Shown one piece after another: positions 22,524 to 33,413 of a stretch of DNA of 64,000 nt. Under the pieces are notes generated by a model that worked only from the letters and a program-made list of their open reading frames with translations, was not told where the DNA came from and made no database searches. Origin of the DNA: Periplaneta americana. Taxonomy: Eukaryota > Arthropoda > Insecta > Blattodea > Blattidae. The position numbers were made by a program, and so were the translations under genes. The stretch spans positions 208,882,298 to 208,946,297 of the forward strand of contig NC_091119.1 in the NCBI RefSeq assembly GCF_040183065.1. Direction: 5' to 3'. Numbering within the stretch: position 1 is the first letter of the stretch; the number at the start of each line of letters is the position of its first letter.

Positions 22524-22627
22524 CCGCCGTCTGGATCCCTTCGCCTAGCATCTCTAGCGGTGAGAAATATTAAACGAATTTGATGGATTCCAAGGTGGCT
22601 GCGCGGATGGGTCGCCTGTGTGGTCAC

Positions 22628-25600
22628 CGTTGCTTACGAGATTACACAAGCTGGCGCATAGAGCTTGAAAAACGAGTCTGAAGTGGTTCCCTCGTAATGC
22701 CAATTCCGCCGCTCGGAGCGCTGTTCTGCCCTATATATTCATAGCAGAACACTTAAAAGACATTGACATTTGGGACATTTAAAGGACTCACCATTGCTTA
22801 TTAAATGCTTCGTACAATATTTTATGGACAATAGACGTAATTTGCAAACTTCTACTCCTCAATTATATTACAATAAAAGGCTGTCAATCTTGATATTAAA
22901 ACATATTACATATAAACTGAGGGACTGTCTGCTCTGTACTTCAGTTCATACACCAAACATTTCCGGAAATAAATTAACTTGACATCTTACATATACGCAC
23001 TATAGCCTACCCTTTTCACCTAATATTATTAATATTGTTATTAAATAAGATATTGCAACTAATTAAGGTACTGCATTATCTTTAATTTCCTTGAATTCAT
23101 AATTAAGCATTTGCAAGAAAGCGTAACTTTTCCCTCGCTTTAAAAAAAAAAAATACGAACGTCACAATAATTGAGAAGTATAATTATTACGCGATTTTTT
23201 CTTGCAGTGGTGAAAACATTTCTATAGGCCTACTGATTAATCTATTGAGCATAGTAATAGTAAACGCTGTAGTATTCTTTTCTGAAGCCAAGATTTTCGC
23301 AAGAACTGAAGTGCGACACATGTAAAGATGAGGAAATGTCCCTTTTTCTTTTGGGAAAACTTGTGAAGCACTACTGGACAATATTGCCAAAGATATTTCC
23401 AGTAAATACGAAGTGATTAGGAAACTTAATCAGAAGCCCCTAAATAGAAAAGTGCTGAAAGTGCAATAAACTGGGCCATTTCTTAATTACATATAGAACA
23501 CTGGAACTGACTATCTACAAGAACCCTCGTGTTATAAATATTATGATTATTTCAGATTGTGATACAGTTATAAGCGTACATTCCTAAAAATTTAAAAGTA
23601 ACAATGAGGATGCCCTATGTTATAGGAAAGTTTTAAACGTGTACATTTAACTTTTTTATGAATGATTTCCTGATCAAGATTTTCATTAACTATGTGCCAA
23701 ACTTTTGAAGTGAAGAGTGCAGTAAGAAACTGTTGGACATCTGACCAGTATTTTAATCATGTGCTGGTTACAGTACATTAGATGTCTTCTTGAATATACC
23801 TGATGAGGTATGTATATGAAGTTTGTATCGTCAGTATTCAAGTAGCCTACTTATGTATGTAATTTTTATTATCTGTACAGAAAAAATTTAGCTTATGTGA
23901 TAGTATGAAGTAATCTCTCACGAAATAACAAGGAAGAGAAAGGTGCTTAAATTTAAATATTGAAAACAGGATGATAAGAAGAAAATAATTTTTACTTCCT
24001 TTCAATTATTAATGAAACCTGGCCACTCACCATTCGCAGTTGATTTCTATGGTTACAGGTCTATTCTTCATATTCTGTAGCTTTCAAATAATTTCTAAAA
24101 TAAATATTACGCCTACTTAGCTCTTGTAAAACGAAATTTTCACTTTCACTTTCAACGGAACACTCACTTATATTCAGTTCTTGTATCTTGCAGTAAATTA
24201 TCCATTTGTGATCATCTTTCCAATATAACCTCCCATTGAAACGACCACTTAAAATCATGAGCTAGAATTTATTATTTTAAAAACATTTCCACGTACATAC
24301 TGTTATAATTGTTATGAACCACAATACAAAAGACAACACTGTGAAATTGGATTAATTTACCAAGATCAACATCAATACCGGTAGTATAAAATCACATATA
24401 GGCCTAGGCTATATTATTTCATTACTTTATGGTCTTAATTAGAAGAATTAATTTTGAAGAATTTACAAATATGCTGAAATAATTTATGACATCTCTTATA
24501 GAAATGTAAAAATATGTATGTACATTTTGAAACAATGGGTATAGCACCACTTGAAAATGTTGAGCACTTTAACAGTAACTTGTAAATTGTTCCATCACGT
24601 TGTCTATAGTGTTCATTTAATGTAGCACTTTTAGAATGAACGTGGTTCACATACATAAGAAGAAATGACGATTGAATGAGTCGAAGACATACAGTTTTCT
24701 TTAATTTTTAGCAAATGATGAAGTTGAATATATACTGTTACTTCATATCCTAACATAAGTAGAGTTGCCACCATAGATGTAACACCTCCGTAACACCTGA
24801 AATGAATATAAAATAAATTAATGTATTGGTAATGATACAAGAATAAAAAGAAATTAGGCTAGACATAACCTCACAAAATTACAAACACATGCTAAAAAAA
24901 AAAAAAACTTTACGTATCCGTATATAATAAAACTAGATATTCTAGATATAATTTGATTCACACGATAACCACCTCAGCCTATTTCGTAGCAGCCATTAGT
25001 TACCAGTTTGAGGTGCATTACCTAATCTCATACTAACCTTGTTAAGTTCTCTTACCCAATTCACTGATAATTACGTAACAATACACAGGTCTAAAATACA
25101 GACAAATACACATTAATTACCTAATAAGTACAGCATGAAGGTAATTCATTACTTTTGTCGGTATTTTCTAAAAGAGAAAGGGAAAACAGTAACAACATTA
25201 TCTTCAATGTTTACATCACGTCGTTCACATTTTCATTAGGCCTATATCAGTAATGCTTGGTAAGTGAAACAATGCATGAAATTATTTTACATTTCGGGTC
25301 ACATCATTCGAGAGTCGGAAAATGCAATTCGCCACTTTTAACATAGCATTGCTTGTTATATGAGAGAACTTTGACATTTACCTTAACCTATAAATATACG
25401 ACCTGTTGGTACAGAGTTCTTCACATAGCAAAACACAGACAATTTTCAAATATAACTTAGCTGAACAAACTTCAAATAACACTGTAATATGCTTGGCATA
25501 TTTGTAATATTCGTACTCAATGAGTATTGCACAATTAATCGAACTATTTTCACGATGCACAATGCTTTGTAATGGTAATATTCATCATTTCATAGGGCAG

Positions 25601-25692
25601 AGAGGCGAACCTAGCGGCAGAAATTGTCATGACTCACAGAGACCTACTCTCGATCGTGCTATGCGCCAGCTTGTATAATCACGTAAGCAACG
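22628..25692. mobile_element. 3065-bp TIR element, 8-bp duplication, unclassified
   Basis: The left terminus cgttgcttacgagattacac then aagctggcgcatag pairs with the inverse of ctatgcgccagctt-gtataatcacgtaagcaacg at the right, about 34 bp with two or three mismatches. gtggtcac is repeated at 22620-22627 and 25693-25700, and the outer Harbinger-like sequence continues across the join. The interior is AT-rich with no frame above about 75 residues. A plus-strand LKCDTC stretch near 23305 faintly recalls the cysteine region of some transposases but is too weak to name. Confidence 0.8.
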
Positions 25693-26382
25693 GTGGTCAC
25701 TCACCGGAAGTAATGCGCTCTGGTGGCTCCGTGGATGGCTAGCTTGCTGGATTTCGAGGGTAGGTTCCTTGCTATTTTTCGTGATGGTTTGCAGGCTGGA
25801 AACCAAAGATGATCATATAATATCACCACTGAAATTATGTCGCCATGTTCGTTGTTTTCCAACTAAACCTGTTTTTTCTATTTTCTTTAGATTCTAAGAA
25901 AAAACGATTGAATATCGGACTTCAGCTGTTTTGCACTTATGGCTTAATTACTTTATTACGACATTTACTACTGTTAATGTAGGACTTTAGTTGTTTTCCA
26001 CTCACGGCTTAGTTTCTTTCTGACCATGAGTGTTGGCAACATGTGAAGCAGCAGGTGATTTTCCAATTTGAACTGTGAAAAGAGCCAGCTCCGTGTGAAC
26101 ATCTACCATCACCGTAGGCAACACGGGAGCCAGCCAGTGAGCACGCAGGCGACCCATCCGCGCAGCCACCTTGGAATCCACCACAGAACCACGCACCGTC
26201 TGAACCGGGTTTAATTTTATAATGTATTATATTATTTTATAATTTGATATTATTGCAACTAGTTTGTCACTGAGAAATAAGGAAAAGCTGTTAACTTGAA
26301 TTTATTTGAAGAAAAGCAGTACTGGATTATGCAATAAGGTAGACGGTGTTTGGATCCTGTGTCTCAACTCTATTCTCAATTA

Positions 26383-26945
26383 AGCCCGGTTCAGACGGTG
26401 CGTGTTTCTGTGGTGGATTCCAAGGTGGCTCCGCGGATGGGTCGCCTGCGTGGTCACTCGCCGGAAGTAATCCGCTCTGGTGGCTCCGTGGATGGCTAGC
26501 TTGCTATTTTTCGTGATGGTTTGCAGGCTGGAAACCAAAGATGATCATATAATATCACCTCTGAAACCATGTCGCCATGTTCGTTGTTTTCCAACTAAAC
26601 CTGTTTTTATTTTTTATATTCTTTAGTTTCTAAGAAACAACAACTATATCGGACTTTAGCTGTTTTGCACTTATGGCTTAATCACTTTATTACGACATTT
26701 ACTACTGTTAATGTAAGACTTTAGTTGTTTTTCACTCACGGTTTAGTTTCTTTTTGACCATGAGTGTTGGCAACAGATAAAGCAGCAGATGATTTTCCAA
26801 TTTGAACTGTGAAAAGAGCCAGCTCCGTGTGAACAACTACAGTCACCGTAGCCAACACGGGAGCCAGCAAGTGACCACGCAGGGCAGCCATCAGCGTAGC
26901 CACCTTGGAATCCATCACAGAAACTTGCACCGTCTGAACCAGGCT
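26383..26945. mobile_element. Harbinger-like MITE (copy 2), complete, 563 bp
   Basis: TTA (26380-26382) then agcccggttcagacggtgcg; right end gcaccgtctgaaccaggct then TTA (26946-26948). Inverted similarity extends about 50 bp inward (ggattccaaggtggct on both sides). A minus-strand frame of 64 codons (26930-26736) is shared with copies 1 and 3. Confidence 0.85.
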
Positions 26946-27044
26946 TTAGCGTGTGCTCGATTACACTAACCTCTAGCGCTTGAAAGTGGAACTAAACGCC
27001 GGCGCACAGAGAAACAAAACACAGGAAAATTCGCTCAATGTAAC

Positions 27045-27195
27045 ATGCCATGAAGGCACTTGGGGGGCATGGAGGTAGAGCTCCATGCTTTCCATGACCT
27101 CGGCACTAGAATGAGGTGGTGTGGTCGGCACCACGCTCTGACCGCCTTTTACCCCCGGGAAAGACCCGGTACTCAATTTTATAGGAGGCTGAGTA
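27045..27195 (-). repeat. S3 SINE body, reversed
   Basis: catgctttccatgacctcgg, ggtggtgtggtcggcaccac and cccccgggaaagacccgg are the antisense of the body at 10060-10160. The head is absent at the right, where ataggaggctgagt ends the match. Confidence 0.75.
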
Positions 27196-27221
27196 TGTAC
27201 ATTCTATATAATCCCTATTCG

Positions 27222-28132
27222 CTGGCCTGCGTGCTCACTTGCCGGAAGTAATGCGCTCTGGTGGCTCCGTGGATGGCTAGCTTGCTGGATTTCGAGGGTA
27301 GGTTCCTTGCTATTTTTCGTGATGGTTTGCAGGCTGGATCCAAAGATGATCATATAATATCACCACTGAAACCATGTCGCCATATTCGTTGTTTTCCAAC
27401 TAAACCTGTTTTTTTTTTCTAAATTTTTTAGTTTATAAGAAACAAGAATTAAATATCGGACTTTAGCTGATTTGCACTTATGGATTAATTACTTTATTAC
27501 GACATTTACTACTGTTAATGTAGGACTTTAGTTGTTTTCCACTCACGGCTTAGTTTCTTTTTGACCATGAGTGTTGGCAACAGATGAAACAGCAGATGAT
27601 TTTTCCAATTTGAACTGTGAAAAGAGCCAACTCCGTGTGAACTATACCTTATTTTATTTCATGGAGTGCAGTCTCATAGAAAGGACTTTGCCGACAGATC
27701 TTCTACTGCCCCCTACTAATTGGTTGTCATAAATAAATGTCTTCCTTACTGTGACGGAAATCTTGTCTTGTCCTCTTATTAACCAATCACAACCCTCGTT
27801 CAGAAGAATTGACAGGCTCCCCTCAAATCCACGTGGAGGCAGAGTTGTCGCATCTTTTCCGAATTCCAAGAAGCCCGTCAGTCTGACTTCGATGGTCACC
27901 AGGATTGTGGCAACTGTGCAATGTTGGGACGAGGGGACGGGATGGAATTGTCAGAGGTGTTTGTGTAGGAAGTCATAAATCTGTAAGTGGGTGTTCAAAG
28001 GAGCCATCGAACTGCACTCCTTGAAATAAAATAAGGTATACTATCACCGTAGCCAACACGGGAGCGAGCAAGTGAGCACGCAAGGCAGCCATCATGGAAT
28101 CCATCACAGAAAGTAGCACCCTGAACCAGGCT
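27222..28132. mobile_element. Harbinger-like MITE (copy 3), left-truncated, invaded
   Basis: It matches copies 1 and 2 from gcctgcgtgctcacttgccgg through the interior to a right end of caccctgaaccaggct followed by TTA (28133-28135). The left terminal repeat is missing. A 398-bp element interrupts it at 27643. Confidence 0.8.
27643..28040. mobile_element. 398-bp TIR element nested in copy 3
   Basis: The ends tataccttattttatttca and the inverse of tgaaataaaataaggtata extend to 29 bp with one mismatch (gga versus gga/ctcc core). The host sequence gtgtgaac/ctatcacc is continuous in copies 1 and 2. The duplication is TA or a palindromic TATA, consistent with a Tc1/mariner-type MITE. No transposase. 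Confidence 0.8.
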
Positions 28133-28135
28133 TTA

Positions 28136-28849
28136 AGCCCGACTGTTTGGCCAAACACCTGCCACAGAATTGGAATATATCAGTCCCCTTAATGCCCATT
28201 GTGCAACTCAAACCAAGAAATGGATTCGGAACACCTCAGTGGCTGACCATGATATCTCTGAAAAATATATTGGAGTGCATGAGGTCAAATGACTTTATTG
28301 TCAAACACCTGGCATTAGAAAACAACAACATAATCATCAAAATAGTTCGGGCCTTTGAAGAAAAATAATTACATTTCATTGACATAAACGAAACTCAATC
28401 TGTAAGAAGTGATAGAGAATCAATCTCAGTTATGCATGCTGAAGGTTGGAGACAGCACCGTGCTGATGATGATGATGACTACGACTTGTTTTCATGAGTG
28501 CAAAGGCACTTGCTTCACAAGAACTCCGTACACTTACCTCTGTCGAAGTTGAAAATTATTATTTCAAAACAGACATATTTGTACTTCAAAATGTTGGGTT
28601 TTGGTCCTGCACCATATTTCCACTTGCGAGAAGTTGGTTGCTGTCTTAAAATCCCATTTATGTAGATATATGTCAAGTGTAGACGGGGTGAGTATACACC
28701 ACATTAAGCTTATACTAGTCTACTTACATTCCTACATGACAGGAACTGACTATATATTTTATGTGGTAGTAATAATACCACCTGAAATTTCTATAAACCC
28801 TCAAAGTGAACCAGACTCCGAACATTCATATTCTTCTGCTCTCACCTTG
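28136..28849. other. non-coding
   Basis: Includes a short GATGAT run near 28463-28475. A 73-codon frame at 28147 has no recognisable motif. Nothing else supported. Confidence 0.4.
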
Positions 28850-29055
28850 ACTTACATCATTCAACCAGTGTCCCCCTCTAGAAGGAACATGCTGCAACTG
28901 TAGACTCTTTGCAGCTGGATGTTGTTTTTGGTGCACATTGGGAGGTGTACATAATTTTTGTTCACCACAAACCCCACTAGGATTCGAACCCGGATTATTT
29001 GGGTGGAAAGCCAATGTACCAGGCATTTGACCAATGGTGCAGGCTAGCCTGCCCT
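28850..29055 (-). repeat. possible tRNA-headed SINE
   Basis: On the minus strand a B-box-like gggttcgaatcctagtgggg follows a degenerate D-arm region. The head is at the right end. No second copy is seen in this window. Confidence 0.35.
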
Positions 29056-29326
29056 GGCTATTTTAATACTAACAATAAATTGTATTTGTGAGGCTGCCTG
29101 TGAAACCCTGCCTTATGTCAGCAAATATAATTTTCTGGGTTTTTTTTTTTTTTTTTTTTTTACTGTATTGGAAAGAGGATAAAATGCTGAACATTAAAAA
29201 AAAAATCATGTTTCTAGGACAAAAATTACATTTCTTTTTATTGAATTCTGAAAACTTTACTTTTAAGATAGGAATTTTGGGTAAACTGCATTTAAAGTTG
29301 AACTTACAAAATTGGACACCAATATA

Positions 29327-29675
29327 CAGTAGAATTCCTCGTATCCGGCAACTGTGGGACAAAGCCAGTGCTGGATAATTGGAAAAATACATTCATAGGT
29401 TATGTAAAGACACTGTACTGCACAAACTTTTTTACATGTTGAAATTTAGCAATTTTCATATAGATAATTAAAAAAAAATAAAGTTTTGAAATACGGACAA
29501 TGTTTATTTTTAGTACTGAATATGGTGATGTACATTTATCAGTTCATAATTATTATAATACAGTAATACATAATAGCATAAAAAATACTAAAAGTTTTCG
29601 TAACCTTACGACAATTTTGTTTTGGCCTAGCCAAAAGTGCGGTTATTTGGGTGCCGGATACGAGGGCTTTTACTG
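29327..29675. mobile_element. pogo/Tigger-like MITE, 349 bp
   Basis: cagtagaattcctcgtatcc ggcaac at the left and the inverse of gtgccggatacgagggct then tttactg at the right, flanked by TA (29325-29326, 29676-29677). The cagtA..cctcg..atccgg pattern is that of pogo-group termini. No coding capacity. Confidence 0.75.
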
Positions 29676-29679
29676 TAAC

Positions 29680-30985
29680 ATGTTTTGACATCATTGACAA
29701 CCTTGGTGCTGTATTTTACAGTATATGTAGTTTATGAAGTAACCTAACAGATGGCATCAAGATCTCGAAATCTATTTTTTTGTCCTGATTTGCTTTATTT
29801 TGCTCTACTGAAAAATTATGTCTGCCAACTTACGGTGGGTTTCCAGACAGCTCACATTTAAAGGTATTACTGGTTTTACTTAAATTACCTTTTCTTTCAA
29901 ATCTAGTCCAACTTCATGCTGTCTCATTACGCAGCCAGCCAGTTCTCTGTGCGCGGTATCCTGGCCCCACAAAGAGCTTTCTCTTGTCTCGTTGGCGTGC
30001 TAGCTCTCTTTGGTTTGTTATGTCGATCTAGTAGGCGCTAAGCAGGTGCATTTTTGGCGGTGATTCCAAGAGTATTGATACACAAAAAGAGAAGTGAATA
30101 GTGTTTCATGGTTGATGCGAAAGTGTAAATTGAAGTGTGTCATATAATGACTTAAAATAAGTGCATAATAGAGGAAATCCTGGAGAAAAAAAAAAAAAAA
30201 CCGATTGCGATCTTTCAGTGAAAAAGTGAAATTGTAACTGTGGAAAAGCCTATGGCAGAGCTCACGGACGTGAAATTCAAACATAAAAAAGAGGGTGAGA
30301 ATATTTTAATATAAATCAATACAGTATGAAAAAATTATTCGTGGTAAATAACCTCATAGACCAGCTATGCATCTAAAATTTAAGAGGCTGCACACAGCAT
30401 TTGTTTTGTTCATACCCAGCACATTAGCATTGGTGGGAAGGTTGAACAACCAGCCTTGATGTCAATAAAGAAGAAGCTACAAGAACTTAAAATTCTCCAA
30501 CATTTTGCAATTACGTTCTCAAGTAAGAGGAAAGAATAGAGTTTTCCTGTAAACAAGATATGATTTCTTTAAAATGTTATTTCTTTATTGTTTCGTGCTC
30601 GTCGAAATCTGCTAGAATGATTTAACGACCATAATAAATAATATGCTTCTAAAGCCAACCCTAAGGCAGCACGCCACCGTCCACATTCATGTTGGCAGTT
30701 ATTCATTCGCATAATGTAACAGCTGCTGCTGTTCGGACATTTCAACGATTGAGCATTTTGGACTTAAAACATGTCACTTCGGTATTTAAGGCGATATTTC
30801 TCCGGACACTGGACAATTTTTGCCATAAACCTGATTTGCCTATATCACATCAAGTAACCATTGTCCGAAATCTACCACCATTACTATTATATAATCTGAT
30901 GACGACATTATTGTAGTAAACTCCTCCTCCATCTCTACATGTCATGCTCCTGTCTTGCCACTGTTGCTTTCTATTTCTACACTAC
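29680..30985. other. intergenic, nothing recognised
   Basis: AT-rich DNA with an A-run at 30187-30200. No supported gene. A 75-codon frame at 30689 lacks any known motif. Confidence 0.4.
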
Positions 30986-30987
30986 TG

Positions 30988-31233
30988 ATAATTGAGGGAT
31001 TTGCCGGAAAAAGGGCGTATACGTCAATTTGGCGAATTCAGATACATGCAATCTAAGATTTTAAAACGCACCTGAATAAAATGTTATACACACACGCAGC
31101 CCTGTCCTGCAGATACGTACAGTACAATCAAAACAAAATTTCGCTACTATAATTATTCACTACACTTTAAACCGTTTTCGCGAAGAAGGGCATATAGGTC
31201 TATCCGCCTTTCTTCCGGCAAAGCCCTCAATTA
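30988..31233. mobile_element. short MITE, 246 bp
   Basis: ataattgagggatttgccgg at the left and the inverse of ccggcaaagccctcaattat at the right, extending through gaaaaagggcg. The ends include a palindromic TA, so Tc1/mariner-type insertion is plausible. Confidence 0.65.
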
Positions 31234-31234
31234 T

Positions 31235-33171
31235 GGACAAATAGTACGGTAATTGCATTTGGATTGTTGGCTGATAAAGAGAGCTAAGACATATTTCGCG
31301 CAGCAATGAAGGATGAAAGGTTGAGGATTGCTTTGAACAGACAACACAGAGCTACAGGCAGACGCCACCATTTTATATCCTTTAAGTGATTACAATATGC
31401 TTCAAAATGAATCAACTTTCTGCACAATCTCTAGCTGAGAAGATCAATTGCTACTGCGGCAGCTGTTACATACATAAATATAAAAATACATCATTCTGTT
31501 ATGGACCCGTCCTGCTTCATCCCTTAATGTTCAAATACATCAAACAGAAATAATTCATTTTCATATTAATTCCAATATAATGCAAACACTGAAATACAAA
31601 CTAAATGCACTTACAATACTTAAAAGCAGGTAGGTATAAGCTCTCTAACAGTTCTGTAAGTGCAGGTCCCAACTCACGAGCACTTCAACATTCACAATGC
31701 AAATGCAGACATGATGAGCTTTCATTTGACGTCACAAAGAGTTGCAGTTTCTCACTGCATGTACAGACTTCTCTCTCTGATTCCGTCAAATGAAACTCCT
31801 TTGTGTCTTGTCACTGGCCACTTCATGAATTTAAAAACAAAAGGATCCTAAAATACTTGAAATTCACAAGCCCTTTATTTTCTGTTTACTTTTCGAATGA
31901 GGTTTATATTTCAATGAAGCCTGACATCTTTGGTGAAAGCTGGTAGAGTGTGCAGCTCACCGTCACCAAGTTCATCTTTACATTGTGAATGGATGAGACA
32001 TTACTGTAACAATTGACAACCCATAAAAATTCAGACTGCTTTAACTCGCACACAGGAGGCCTTGCCGAAATAAAACGAGAACTGCACGCAACTATAGAGA
32101 TTGAACTGCTTCCACTGGCTCCTGACATTGTGATATGTACTGCTCGGTCAAATACTGTCAACTTAAGGAAAAATTCGGCCACTACGTCATGTTTTCGATA
32201 CTACTTGAATAATACAAACATAGGCCTCACACAATTTGGAAATGAAGTCATGATATCATTTAAAATTCTGGTTTTCAAACTTGATATCAAATATCGGTTT
32301 CTCAAAGTCTTCATGTATCCATTATAAAAGACTGCCAGCACCTCAACTTGTACAAGATGGACGTAAGGCAAGACTTCAATGAGAGCAGCCGGGTAACATA
32401 CTGTATAAATATCAAACTTGTAAATTCAGTATAAAAAGTTGGCATGCACATCCCAGCACTACTTGCCGACTTTGTCTAGAGATTAAAATGCACAATAGAA
32501 AATTTTGTTAATATATAAATAAATGGAATTACAACTTTTCCGAATGGAAAAAATTCATTTATGCTTTCTCCACGCATTATTCGAAATAGAAGGAAAAAAA
32601 TTTGCTGTACAAAATTAGTTGTTGGAGACTGTTTGGTACCCTGTCAAAGCCAGAAATATGATTACTTGCAAATATCAGTTGATTGTTTACGAAGGTCTGG
32701 GGCAGTTGTGATAAAGAAAGATTTTATAAATGTAATCAAAACCATGGCAAAAAACCTGAGAAAATCCAAATACCTGGACATAAGGAGGAGACCAAGGCAT
32801 TTTATGTCAATGACTTCAATTTCAAAGCCATCTCTTCAATTAACGGCATCCGGGCTTGCTAATATCCACGTCAGTTCACACTTGGTCCTTAAAATACAGC
32901 CAATACGGCCCAGACTGAATGAAAGAATGTTTGAAAACATCAACTGGACAACCACTCACTCACTCACTCACTCACTCACTCACACACCAGGTTCCTTCCA
33001 AAGAGGTATTTTTGTTTCATGAAGATGATTTATGTAGGAATGTAAATGCAATGATCACACTACAGCACACCAAACTAACAGATCTTACAATTCGACATTG
33101 CAGACAATAACTACTACTGACCTAACAAAATACATATTTTGGACAGAAACCTGTTGCCTCATTGTTCCATG
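31235..33171. other. 3' flank of the Kelch gene
   Basis: This should hold the 3' UTR of the IVNS1ABP-like gene, which reads leftward from 33172. A (CACT)n run lies at 32953-32991. I could not place the cleavage site; AATAAA on the minus strand occurs far off near 31870 (plus ctttattttc). Confidence 0.4.
32953..32991. repeat. (CACT)n microsatellite
   Basis: About nine CACT units within the presumed 3' UTR or flank of the Kelch gene. Confidence 0.9.
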
Positions 33172-33413
33172 TTAACTGGCCTGGGGCACTTCACTACTAT
33201 GCTGACTTCTCTTTCTTCGTGGAGGGGCAGAGCCTTCACCTGAACTCGTGGACCTACGAGAGCTGCTGCCCTCGCGCCCTTCACCTCCGTTCTGCAGATC
33301 TACTGATTCCAGCACAATGCCGCTGCTGCCATCTGCTATCACCTTGGGAACGAATGTAGTCCATTCATCTGTCTTTTCATCCAAATACTCGATGCTGTTC
33401 AGGAAGGTCTTTC
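33172..33413 (-). CDS. IVNS1ABP: IVNS1ABP-like coding exon 12 (Kelch 6, C-terminal tail)
   Basis: Residues 639-718. [17 protein letters not shown] closes Kelch 6. Human NS1-BP stops shortly after this point, but here about 50 more residues follow, rich in Ser, Gly, Arg and Glu with a basic RRKRS cluster, ending VPQAS then TAA. The intron before it is only 121 bases. Confidence 0.87.

Larger units (their letters stand above)
21175..26210. mobile_element. composite Harbinger-like element (copy 1), twice invaded
   Basis: The left end agcccggttcagacggcgcg follows TTA (21172-21174). The right end gcaccgtctgaaccgggt precedes TTA (26211-26213). TIR and 3-bp TTA fit PIF/Harbinger. Inside sit a hAT element (21630-22523) and a 3065-bp element (22628-25692). 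After removing both, about 1.06 kb remains, of which the part from 22583 matches copy 2. The region between the left TIR and 22583 does not match copy 2, so the left end may belong to a related longer form. Confidence 0.6.

Noticed and set aside
32561-33022. 153-residue plus-strand protein
   Set aside because: No recognisable domain; its end is the CACT microsatellite. It lies in the presumed 3' UTR of the Kelch gene.
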